In this document: one piece after another, positions 1-7,757 of the stretch
Numbering within the stretch: the stretch's first letter is position 1
Layout of the letters: each line of letters opens with the position of its first letter
Source: JANXVV01 sp038230975
GTDB taxonomy: Bacteria > Planctomycetota > Phycisphaerae > Tepidisphaerales > Tepidisphaeraceae
Reading direction: 5' to 3'
Length of the DNA: 45,083 bases
Assembly: GCA_038230975.1 (NCBI GenBank)
Contig: JBBRMF010000008.1
Location: 1-45,083, forward strand
The notes under the pieces: generated by a model
Databases searched by the model: none
What the model was told of the DNA's origin: nothing
The model's input: the letters and a program-made list of their open reading frames with translations, nothing else
Made by a program: the position numbers and the translations under genes

Positions 1-106
1 ACCCACATCTCGTTTGACCCGCCGTTACAGTACAGAAAATGCGGGTGACGGTTTCCAGTCGACCGCCTTGCCAGCACTGAAAACGCGACTCGAAGAAGAT
101 GTGGGT
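1..106. repeat. 10-bp inverted repeat downstream of the TPR gene
   Basis: ACCCACATCT at 1-10 is matched by its exact reverse complement AGATGTGGGT at 97-106. The left arm touches the window edge, so its true length is unknown. It lies in the 3' flank of the gene ending at 134. No other gene-like signal is seen in 1-133. Confidence 0.3.
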
Positions 107-133
107 AAAGATGAGAGTACACCCACCCTACTG

Positions 134-1870
134 CTATTTGTTCAGTTCAGTGGGCTTGGGTTCAGTCGCGGGGGTACTTGGGGCGGGCTCACCGCCTGCG
201 GGCAGCGACCAGTGATCCCGAAGCAATTTGTAGCTCGGGTCTTTTCCATCAGAGCGCTTCTCTGCCAAATCCAGGTAACCCGCCGCGCGGCGTTCATTGC
301 CGGTGTTGTAGGAAATATACGCCAGCAAAAAGACGGGGGTGGGAGACTGCTGATCCGTGCTGGCAATTTCCTTCAAATCCTTGATGACCGACGGAAGCCG
401 ATCTGCACCTAAAAATGTGAGCAGATCGTACTGTGCCATCAACAGCGCCTGATCTGCCGCAAAGGCCTGCTTGAGATGCGCTTCGGCCCGGTTGTAATAT
501 GAGGCCCCGAGCTCGGCATGAGCACGGCCGATCCAAATCAGCGGTTGATTCGGTGCCACTTGCTCGGCTGCGGCATACTGGTCAATCGCTGAGGTAAACT
601 TACCCTCTTTCATGAGAGATTCGGCCTTACCCAGAATTTCTTTGAGGCCTTTGCCAGCAATACCCGGGGTCATGCTCTTGACCGTGAGGGGATTCGATTT
701 GGTTTCTGAGCCGGGCTTTACTTTCGTGGGGTCTTCCGTGGGAAGTTTCAGGTCGTTTGGTTTCAGAGTCGATTTGCTTTTGGTTTCCTGCTCAATTTTC
801 TGCCGCATGAGCATGTTGAATTGATCGGCATTTTTTTCGGCGGTGGTTTTGTGCTCAGTCTGATACTGCTCTAATCGCTTTTTCAACTCATTGTATTGCG
901 TGCTTTGCTGGGCGGGAGTGCCCACGACGCGACTATAGGTTCCCTGATCGCTGGTGACCGATGAACTAAATGCGTTGGCTTGAATCGCCGCGTTTGTGGG
1001 TTGGCCGGTGACGGTAGAACTTGCCGGGGCTTCCATCGGCGCGCCCACAGGCCTTGCAAGATTGCGAGAGTTCCCGCCGTCGCCGGTATTCAGCGGCGTG
1101 GTGCCTGCCGATGCACCGAGACGCAGTTCCTCGCGCATTCGCTGCACATCACCGCCATTTACTTTCAATCGATCCAATATGCTTTCCTGTTGCGCGCCGG
1201 TGAACCGCTGCAAGTAGTTTGCATCGGCGGCATCCGCGACGTTGAGTTGGCGAATGCCCGTCAAAGGTGAAGCGCTCAGGACCGTTTGAGCGTTTGAGGT
1301 TGGATCCACTGGGCCGGGGAGAAGCAGTTCACCGGCCTTGGGAATGTTTCCAAAAGCCTGTGCATTCAAATGAGCGCCCAATCTCGCATCATTGGATTGA
1401 ATGATGATTTCCTTCTCCGGGACATACCCCTGCCCATTGGGAGCGGTGACGAATCCCGGTTGCGGCGGTGGCGCAAAGCGGGAGGGGGAGAAATAAGTGG
1501 AAGAACCATTCGTCAGAGGAGGGGGCGTGTTGGGAACACCCACTTGCGAGGAATTCTTGATAAAATCATCCGTCGCCCGACCGGGCGTGACTGCGCGAAA
1601 CTCCGTTGGGTCTGAATAATTCACCGTGCCGCGGAACTCTTTGCCGCCGGTCACGTTTCCATTCACGATGTTATTTCCGAACACACCGACGCTGGGTGGG
1701 GGTCGATAGGTGTTGGTTCCGCCGCTACCGATGCGATTGTTCGCATCGAGCGTTCGCCCGTCGACGGGTTTTTGTGACTGGGCAAACGCCGACGAAGTCG
1801 ACATCGCGACAGGCATCGCGGCCAGGACTGCGGCCAGCAAGGTTCGGGTGCGTCTTGTGTTCTGTGTCAT
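134..1870 (-). CDS. secreted TPR-containing protein, function unknown
   Basis: A 578-residue protein. A Sec signal peptide is visible: Arg-rich start, hydrophobic stretch over residues 13-28, and an Ala-x-Ala cleavage region ending SAFAQ near residue 31. The next ~350 residues are rich in Asn, Pro, Gln, Thr and Ser and look mostly disordered, with a Lys/Glu-rich coiled-coil-like stretch at about 325-365. Residues ~405-545 form several TPR-like helix pairs (for example SLMKEGKFTSAIDQYAAAEQ), so this part probably binds other proteins. The tail is Pro/Thr-rich. The ATG at 1870 has a GGAG Shine-Dalgarno about 8 nt upstream. The gene appears monocistronic, with a ~200-nt upstream gap that contains a TATACT -10-like box on the minus strand. 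I do not recognise a specific family; periplasmic or envelope location is inferred from the signal peptide. Confidence 0.85.
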   Translation of the reverse strand: MTQNTRRTRTLLAAVLAAMPVAMSTSSAFAQSQKPVDGRTLDANNRIGSGGTNTYRPPPSVGVFGNNIVNGNVTGGKEFRGTVNYSDPTEFRAVTPGRATDDFIKNSSQVGVPNTPPPLTNGSSTYFSPSRFAPPPQPGFVTAPNGQGYVPEKEIIIQSNDARLGAHLNAQAFGNIPKAGELLLPGPVDPTSNAQTVLSASPLTGIRQLNVADAADANYLQRFTGAQQESILDRLKVNGGDVQRMREELRLGASAGTTPLNTGDGGNSRNLARPVGAPMEAPASSTVTGQPTNAAIQANAFSSSVTSDQGTYSRVVGTPAQQSTQYNELKKRLEQYQTEHKTTAEKNADQFNMLMRQKIEQETKSKSTLKPNDLKLPTEDPTKVKPGSETKSNPLTVKSMTPGIAGKGLKEILGKAESLMKEGKFTSAIDQYAAAEQVAPNQPLIWIGRAHAELGASYYNRAEAHLKQAFAADQALLMAQYDLLTFLGADRLPSVIKDLKEIASTDQQSPTPVFLLAYISYNTGNERRAAGYLDLAEKRSDGKDPSYKLLRDHWSLPAGGEPAPSTPATEPKPTELNK

Positions 1871-2072
1871 AAAAAAGCTCCGAGTTCCAGCTTGTGTTCG
1901 TTTTCTTACTTATCGGCAGAGTGTTCAGTATATCGCGCCAAGCCTGTCATTTTCGAGAAGAATCCGACGCTCAATCCACGAAAAGTGCTTAAAATCTACT
2001 GATAATCGAGCCCGGCGATATCGAGTAGCCATTTATCAGACGAAATAGATCTTCCAAAGTTTCATTGCCTCT

Positions 2073-3761
2073 TTATTGGCCCTGTGGCCCGATGGGCGCG
2101 GCGACGGGTGGTTTCTGGAAGATCGCCTGCAACCGCGCGGGAAGATCCTCGACCGCCAGGGCAGGATTCGTTTTGTACGGAGTGTACAACGGATCACCAA
2201 TCAATGCGTTCATCCAGCTCGTCATGGGGGTGGTTTTCCAATAGACCTCCGCCAGGGTTAGTTTACCGGTGAGAAGCAACGGAAAGAAGTCATCGGCTCG
2301 CGGAAACGACTGCAAATACGGCTCGGCGACCGGTCCGAAAGTCGCGGCCGCTCCGTCATTCAGTAACCCGCGCACCCAGCAACGGGCATCGTCTGACTTC
2401 AGCGTCACCATCGTGAAACTAGCCAGGTGAAACGCGACCGCCCCGGGATGAAATTCGCAGGCGGGGATGTATTTGTCGACGCTGTACCAACCGGCATATA
2501 CGGCGACATCCTTCACCGAGCCGGCGGGCAATACTTCCGATCGATCATCCGTGACGGATGATAGTTTCGTCTTGTTCTGCACCAGTTCCGCGAAATTGCG
2601 AAGAGACTGATCATACTGCCCATAGGGTTCCGGCTTGCCGCTTTTTCCCCCGGGCAATCCACGGCTATCGACCACGACCTTTCCCTTGAGACCTTCCGCT
2701 TCCGCCTTCAGGGATGTCAAAATGATTTGAGTCACCGTCCCCGGTTGAGGGCCATCCAGTCGGCTGACCATCAACACGGGAAGGCTTTTGATTCCGGCCA
2801 TCGGGTAATACAGCGTGTTCGCCATCCAACCGCTCTTTGGATATTCCCACCAGAGCATCGACAGTTCGCTATCAAATGACGCGACGGTGTTGTCGGTTTG
2901 AAAATGGGTGATCTGTGTCTGGAGAAGCCGCGCGTATTCGAAAGGGCCCAGATAATTCTGAATGAGTTCCCGCAACTGCCGGCGAGATTCAGGGTCGAAC
3001 TTGCGATCGCGAAGGGCAATCATTTGGGCACGGAACCGGGCAAATATTTGACCCGGGCTGGGGGTTGGTTTGGAGGTGGCCGGGGCGGCAGCGGCTTTGC
3101 TCATGGGGTTGGCGAGGTCACGCAGGTGACGTTCGAGCATTCCCATCTTGCCGAGGATTGGCTCGAGCACCTCCATCGCGCGACTCTGCAGACGATCCCG
3201 ATCTGCAGGTGACGCAGTGGCGGCGCGCAACGCGACATGCTTCATCGCGGCATCGGCGCGCCGGGCCTGCTCGTCGGTGGTTTGGCCGGCCTGAGGTTTG
3301 AACGAAGCATCTCCGTCCGCAGCCAGCTTTTCGATCGCGAGAACCAGCGGTTCAATTTTAGCCGGCATCGCCGCCAGTTCCGCTTTTAGCGTTGCCAGTT
3401 CTATTTCGTCGGATGGGAGATTGCGATGAGGACCGATGCGAATGGGTACGCCATAAAACGTGACGATACAGGTGATTTTTTGTTCCAGCGCGTTTTCGCG
3501 AAGAAAGGCGCGAACGAGGGGAACCACCTCACGGTCGTAGGTGTCCGCCGGCATTTCTTCGGAAGTCGGCAGGTTCAGTTCGAGGATTCGATGATCCGGG
3601 ATGTTTCGTTTTTGTGCGTAGAAGTCTGCGAGCTTTAAGCCTTGAGCAACGTTTTTATTGGTGATCAACAGGATCTGATCCGGCTCCAATGCGCCGGCGA
3701 TGGAAGCCATCAGGCAGGATAGAAGAGCGGTCCAGAATAAATGCGAATGTCGACTGCTCAT
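2073..3761 (-). CDS. TIGR03790 family secreted protein
   Basis: About 562 residues from the ATG at 3761. An upstream in-frame ATG at 3815 lies inside the hairpin and adds an unconvincing N-terminus. The 3761 start is preceded by GGTGGTGG and opens directly onto a signal peptide (SSRHSHLFWTALLSCLMASIAGA). The N-terminal block (ILLITNKNVAQGLKLADFY, then a conserved-looking IVTFYGVPIRI) and the C-terminal block (HPGAVAFHLASF, then LIGDPLYTPYK) are typical of the TIGR03790 family found in planctomycetes, verrucomicrobia and relatives. A Lys/Ala-rich helical insertion lies between them at roughly residues 130-265. The biochemical role of the family is unknown to me. Export is inferred from the signal peptide. 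It follows the pentapeptide-like gene in the same direction, but the strong hairpin between them argues against simple co-transcription. Confidence 0.85.
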   Translation of the reverse strand: MSSRHSHLFWTALLSCLMASIAGALEPDQILLITNKNVAQGLKLADFYAQKRNIPDHRILELNLPTSEEMPADTYDREVVPLVRAFLRENALEQKITCIVTFYGVPIRIGPHRNLPSDEIELATLKAELAAMPAKIEPLVLAIEKLAADGDASFKPQAGQTTDEQARRADAAMKHVALRAATASPADRDRLQSRAMEVLEPILGKMGMLERHLRDLANPMSKAAAAPATSKPTPSPGQIFARFRAQMIALRDRKFDPESRRQLRELIQNYLGPFEYARLLQTQITHFQTDNTVASFDSELSMLWWEYPKSGWMANTLYYPMAGIKSLPVLMVSRLDGPQPGTVTQIILTSLKAEAEGLKGKVVVDSRGLPGGKSGKPEPYGQYDQSLRNFAELVQNKTKLSSVTDDRSEVLPAGSVKDVAVYAGWYSVDKYIPACEFHPGAVAFHLASFTMVTLKSDDARCWVRGLLNDGAAATFGPVAEPYLQSFPRADDFFPLLLTGKLTLAEVYWKTTPMTSWMNALIGDPLYTPYKTNPALAVEDLPARLQAIFQKPPVAAPIGPQGQ

Positions 3762-3783
3762 ATCCACCACCGTTTGAAAAAAC

Positions 3784-3832
3784 AAAATGCAGCGTGCGGG
3801 ATGGAATAGTTCCATCCCGCACGCTGCATTTT
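3784..3832 (-). terminator. perfect 23-bp hairpin with T-run (terminator or attenuator)
   Basis: Arms 3784-3806 and 3810-3832 are exact reverse complements with a 3-nt loop (TAG on plus). Read on the minus strand, the hairpin is followed by TTTTGTTTTTT, the classic layout of an intrinsic terminator for the gene ending at 3876. It stops only ~22 nt before the TIGR03790 start codon at 3761, so any transcript entering that gene from upstream must pass it. It could therefore be an attenuator, or an inserted palindromic repeat. The structure is seen directly; the role is inferred. Confidence 0.75.
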
Positions 3833-3875
3833 AGGATCTGATTGACGGCATTCACCCGTTCAGGCAAACTTACTT

Positions 3876-4232
3876 CTATTCCTTCGGAGTCACGCCACTG
3901 ATTTTGGGCGCGACGACCGGCGTTTTGATCTGAGGCTGATTTGGAATTGCCTGCTGCGCGCCACGGAGTGGATCGCTCGGCAATTGCTGCTGTTGCGCCT
4001 GTTCGATCATGGCAACCAATGCCTTGATTTCGCGAAGCGATTCAGGGCTGCCCCACATCAGAACCCAGTCAACATGCCAGTTGCAGCGCTCAAAGGCGCA
4101 CCCTTCCAAATGATAAACCGTTTCGCGGAGCACCAGCGTGCAAGCCACAAAATTACAACGGATAAAAGCCTGTCCACTGATGTAGACGGTTTGGTTAATG
4201 AACGTTTCGCCTTCGTGCTTGGTCAGCAACAT
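3876..4232 (-). CDS. small pentapeptide-repeat-like protein
   Basis: 118 residues from the ATG at 4232, which has GGAG about 8 nt upstream. The same frame stays open to a TTG at 4385 (169 aa), but that extension has no Shine-Dalgarno and looks non-coding. Residues ~10-60 contain irregular five-residue periodicity with Phe/Cys pairs (QAFIRCNFVACTLVLRE, then GCAFERCNWHVD), which resembles a short pentapeptide-repeat beta-helix. A hydrophobic segment (WVLMWG) and a helix follow. The last ~45 residues are Gln/Pro-rich and look disordered. There is no signal peptide, so the protein is probably cytosolic. Small single-domain proteins with this Phe/Cys pattern are common in bacterial genomes and have no assigned activity. 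I cannot assign a function. Confidence 0.65.
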   Translation of the reverse strand: MLLTKHEGETFINQTVYISGQAFIRCNFVACTLVLRETVYHLEGCAFERCNWHVDWVLMWGSPESLREIKALVAMIEQAQQQQLPSDPLRGAQQAIPNQPQIKTPVVAPKISGVTPKE

Positions 4233-4554
4233 GTTGCTGTCTCCGATAAGAGGTGTAAAAACTCCTGCGCCTACATCTGGCCTGATCACGCTTCTGCCGG
4301 ACAATTTCGGCAATAAAGGGGATCTGGGTAACTTTCCGCGGTGAGAATACTCCCACGCTTCGCGGATGGTGTCAATTGACGTCAAACGTACTTTCGGTCA
4401 AATCTCGCGGCTTAGAACGTTTGCATCGTTCATTGACGTGATATTCGAACCTTCCGTTTTATCTATCGGTCATTTAATTTGCCATCCTTACTATTCGAAG
4501 CAACAATGACGTCGCCTGCGTTTATGACCCGGATCATTTCCAGAGAGGTTCATC
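4233..4554. other. divergent intergenic region with three TGACGT boxes
   Basis: This stretch separates the divergent genes starting at 4232 (minus) and 4555 (plus). It contains TTGACGTCAA, a perfect palindrome, at 4376-4385, ATTGACGTGA at 4432-4441 and AATGACGTCG at 4505-4514. These could be operator sites for a shared regulator, which is speculative. A TACTAT box at 4489-4494 could be the -10 of the plus-strand gene, although no good -35 is present. No further gene is seen. Confidence 0.3.
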
Positions 4555-5424
4555 ATGAAACTATTTCGTCGAATTCTGCTTGGGGTGGTTTTGTTGCTGA
4601 TCATCGTCGGGGCTGGCATTTACTTCTATCTCGATCGCATCGTCAAGACGACCATTGAGACACAGGCAACCACCTCCCTGAATCTGCAAACCACATTGAA
4701 CAGCGCCAGCCTCGCGCTCTTTGGGGGAAAGGTGAATCTGAGCCAACTTCAGATCGGATCGCCTAAAGGATTCACGGCTACTCATATGTTCGAGATGGGC
4801 GACCTGGGTGTGATTGTGGATTATGGTCAGCTCACGAAAGAGCCCGTTCGGATCAAGCAAATCATCATTAAGCAGCCAAAGTTCGTGCTGGAGCAGGCGG
4901 ACGGCAAGATGAATTTCAAAGCCGTCATGGACACGCTGCCGAAATCCGATCCCAATGCGAAACTCATGAAAGTCATTATCGATGAGCTCACTGTGACAGA
5001 TGCGCTGGTTGATGTTCGGCTCGGGAATATTCCTGGGCTGGGTGAGATGAAACCGATCGAAGTCAAAGTGCCTTCGATGACCCTGCGAAATATCGGGAAC
5101 AGCGATAAAGCCATGAACGGTGCGGCACTCAAAGATGTGGTCATTCAGGTCGCCACGGCGTTGGCTGGCAAAGCCGGTGATTCTGCCAACTTCCCCGATC
5201 AGTTGAAGGGATTGCTTAAAAACAACCTGACGGACGTGGCCGGAAAACTCGGGGGAGAATTCACGAAACAACTGGGTGGCATCACGCAGGGTCTTCAGGG
5301 CGAGTTCAACAAAATCGTTCCCGGGGTTGATGTGAATCAATTCGTTCCCAAAGACCTTGACCCGGGCAAGGCATTGGGTGGGTTGCTCGGGGGTGACAAG
5401 GACAAGGACAAAAAGAAAAAATAA
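4555..5424 (+). CDS. membrane-anchored AsmA/DUF748-like protein
   Basis: 289 residues starting MKLFRRILLG, with AGAGAGG about 6 nt upstream of the ATG. Residues ~5-27 form one strong membrane anchor after a basic N-terminus, so the rest is probably periplasmic. The body (residues ~30-190) alternates short beta-strands in a pattern typical of AsmA-like or late-LEA-like proteins: LNLQTTLNSASLALFGGKVN, then VRIKQIIIKQPKFVLE, then MKVIIDELTVTDALVDV. These families act in the envelope, in lipid transfer or outer-membrane homeostasis. The C-terminus is amphipathic and ends in a run of Asp/Lys (about GDKDKDKKKK). It is far shorter than full AsmA and matches the small single-domain relatives. The flanking genes are on the opposite strand. 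The family assignment rests on pattern only. Confidence 0.7.
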   Translation: MKLFRRILLGVVLLLIIVGAGIYFYLDRIVKTTIETQATTSLNLQTTLNSASLALFGGKVNLSQLQIGSPKGFTATHMFEMGDLGVIVDYGQLTKEPVRIKQIIIKQPKFVLEQADGKMNFKAVMDTLPKSDPNAKLMKVIIDELTVTDALVDVRLGNIPGLGEMKPIEVKVPSMTLRNIGNSDKAMNGAALKDVVIQVATALAGKAGDSANFPDQLKGLLKNNLTDVAGKLGGEFTKQLGGITQGLQGEFNKIVPGVDVNQFVPKDLDPGKALGGLLGGDKDKDKKKK

Positions 5425-5457
5425 TTGGACCTGGCCGAAGTGATTCGAATGACGGTC

Positions 5458-7662
5458 TCAATCAATTCGACCTGTGATTGACGCGATGACAGCGATCAAT
5501 TCGGCAGGCTCCACCGGCTTGGCAAGGTGGGCCAGAAAACCTGCGTTTAGCGCGCGCGTTCGGTCTTGCCTGCGAGCGAATGCGGTCAGTGCGATCGCGG
5601 GAATTTTTTCCGCGCTTGAAGTGGCTAGTGCCTTGACGCGTCGCAACAATTCGTAGCCGTCCAGTTCAGGCATTCCAATATCGCTGATCAGAATATCTGG
5701 ACGCCGCTCCACAATCAGGTTCATCGCTTCCACCGCTGAACCTGCGGTTACAACCGTCGCGCCCACTTCCGCAAGAATTCGCTTCAGAAGTATGCGCGCA
5801 TCGGGTTCATCATCGACCACCAGCACGTTCAAGCCCGTGAGATTCGCGGATTGGATCCCGTTTTCCACCAGACCGGATGATTCAGGATGGTTTCGTTCTT
5901 CGTCGTCGGTGTGATGAAGCGCAATTTTGACGGGAAGCAACACGATGAACGTCGTGCCGAGGTTTGGCCCTGCGCTTTTGACCCGCACGGATCCACCGTG
6001 AAGCTCGACCAATTGTTTGACGATCGCAAGGCCCAATCCAAGCCCGCCGTGGTTCCGCGTGGTAGAGGCATCGGCCTGGCGAAATCGGTCGAACACGTAC
6101 GGTAGAAAATCTGCCGGGATTCCTTCCCCGGTGTCCGCGACGCTGATTTCGAGGTGGGAATTGACCCGCTCTAAAATCACTTGCACTTTGCCACCTCTGG
6201 GAGTGAACTTGATGGCGTTGGAAAGCAGATTCCAGACGACTTGCTGTAACCGATTTGGATCACCCGATAAGGGGTGGGCCCTGGGGTCGAGAATCGTTTC
6301 GATTCGGATAGCCTTGGCATCGGCGGCGGGACTTACGGACGCGATAGCGGCTTTGATAAACGCCACCGGCGCAATCGTCTGTACGTCGATTCCAAGCTTT
6401 CCGGAAATAATACGGCTCATGTCCAACATGTCTTCGATGAGCCGAATCTGGATGCGCGCGTTACGTTCGATCGTTTCCAGGCCTTGTTCCACCTCGGTCT
6501 TTTCCGTAAGGCCAGCTCGCAGAAGTTGTGTCCACCCCAGGATCGCATTGAGGGGCGTGCGCAACTCGTGGGAAAGGGTGGCCAGGAACTCATCTTTCAT
6601 GCGACTGGCATGCTCGGCGATTTTGCGTGCTTCGCGTTCCCGGGCCAACAGGTCATCGCGCTGATGAACCATTTGTCGCTGTTCGGTCACATCCGTATTC
6701 GTGCCAAACCAGAGCAATATACGACCGTCGGAATCGCGCAAGGGAAGTGCGCGGGACAGGTGCCAGCGAAATTCACCATCATGCCGTCGCAGAGGAAAAG
6801 TTTCTTCGAAAGGTTCACCGGACGCTAAAGATTTCTTCCAGCTTTCGATGATGCGAGGCAGCTCTTTTTCATCGTTAACCTTTTGCCAGCCCCATCCCTG
6901 CATGGATTCAAAAGTGGAGCCGGTGTACTCGTACCATCGGTCGTTGTACCAGAAGAGATTCCCGTCTGGCGTGGCCATCCAGGCCAACTGGGCAATGGTA
7001 TTCGCGAGCTGGCGAAATTTCTGTTCATTTTCCGCCACAGCGAGCTCGGCGTGTTTTCGCTCGATGACTTCGTTGGCTCGAGCGCGAGCTTCCTCCTGTA
7101 GATCTTGATTGGCCTTTTGAAGTTCGGCGGTTCTCTGCTTGACGGTTGCCTCAAGTTGGCTGGCACTTGGCATTGCCAGCGCGCGCGGCATGAGTTTCCA
7201 GAGCGCAATGGCGGTGCCTACCGAGAGGGCAGCGGTGAAGAATTTGACAATGCCGTCCAACTTGTAAAGGGGTAGCCAGACGTCGACAGCGCCAATGAGA
7301 TGTGTCGTCCCGCACGCGAGGATAAAACCGGCAAACATCCAACCGACCGGACCGAACCGCATGTCTTTGCGACGGCGAATGAAATAGATCAAGGCGAACG
7401 GGATCGAAAAATAGGCGAGCGTGATGAGTAAGTCCGAAATGACGTGCAGCCAGATCACCGGTTGCTCGTAAAACATGCAGACTCGACGCGGGGTGTACAC
7501 CTTGAAAAAGTCTTGGAAGAAGGAGCCACCGGCCGTTGCCGCGTGAAGATGCTCGGCGTGAGAATTTGACGCTATGGATCCCTGTGCCAGCGCACTTGAA
7601 CAATAAAACAGCGTGATCCCTACGCACCAGATGATTCTCGCGGCATTACGCTCTTTTTTCAT
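5458..7662 (-). CDS. hybrid sensor histidine kinase with ethylene-receptor-like membrane sensor
   Basis: 734 residues from the ATG at 7662. A TTG at 7698 in the same frame is less likely because the signal-like segment begins at MKKERNAARIIW. Order of domains: N-terminal hydrophobic segment; three-helix membrane domain at ~65-155 closely resembling the plant/cyanobacterial ethylene-binding domain (ISDLLITLAYFSIPFALIYF, then ACGTTHLIGAVDVW), with Asp77, Tyr84, Cys117 and His121 in the ETR1 copper/ethylene positions; coiled coil (~168-212); PAS/PAC (~213-330); HisKA with His365 in LSHELRTPLN; HATPase with NLLSNAIKF, DTGEGIP and GGLGLGLAIV; and a receiver domain (~610-732) with Asp661 in ISDIGMP. 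All phosphorelay residues are intact. A TTGACC-18-TAAGAT promoter lies upstream. Ethylene binding is an inference from conserved residues. Confidence 0.92.
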   Translation of the reverse strand: MKKERNAARIIWCVGITLFYCSSALAQGSIASNSHAEHLHAATAGGSFFQDFFKVYTPRRVCMFYEQPVIWLHVISDLLITLAYFSIPFALIYFIRRRKDMRFGPVGWMFAGFILACGTTHLIGAVDVWLPLYKLDGIVKFFTAALSVGTAIALWKLMPRALAMPSASQLEATVKQRTAELQKANQDLQEEARARANEVIERKHAELAVAENEQKFRQLANTIAQLAWMATPDGNLFWYNDRWYEYTGSTFESMQGWGWQKVNDEKELPRIIESWKKSLASGEPFEETFPLRRHDGEFRWHLSRALPLRDSDGRILLWFGTNTDVTEQRQMVHQRDDLLAREREARKIAEHASRMKDEFLATLSHELRTPLNAILGWTQLLRAGLTEKTEVEQGLETIERNARIQIRLIEDMLDMSRIISGKLGIDVQTIAPVAFIKAAIASVSPAADAKAIRIETILDPRAHPLSGDPNRLQQVVWNLLSNAIKFTPRGGKVQVILERVNSHLEISVADTGEGIPADFLPYVFDRFRQADASTTRNHGGLGLGLAIVKQLVELHGGSVRVKSAGPNLGTTFIVLLPVKIALHHTDDEERNHPESSGLVENGIQSANLTGLNVLVVDDEPDARILLKRILAEVGATVVTAGSAVEAMNLIVERRPDILISDIGMPELDGYELLRRVKALATSSAEKIPAIALTAFARRQDRTRALNAGFLAHLAKPVEPAELIAVIASITGRID

Positions 7663-7726
7663 ACCAATTTCCGCACAAGATCGTGAAACGGACGCCAATG
7701 TTCCTTTACTGCATGGTCGTGCTGCG

Positions 7727-7756
7727 ATCTTATTTAGAAGAGCCTGATTCGGTCAA
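7727..7756 (-). promoter_or_regulatory. candidate sigma70-type promoter of the hybrid kinase
   Basis: On the minus strand, TTGACC (7756-7751) and TAAGAT (7732-7727) are separated by 18 nt. The predicted start near 7720 gives a leader of about 58 nt to the ATG at 7662. The promoter begins just past the end of the upstream gene (7758), so the kinase can be transcribed independently of the TPR cluster. Confidence 0.4.
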
Positions 7757-7757
7757 T

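Noticed and set aside
4561..5340. 259-codon antisense frame under the AsmA-like gene
   Set aside because: The plus-strand gene has a membrane anchor, ribosome site and family pattern; the antisense product has none.
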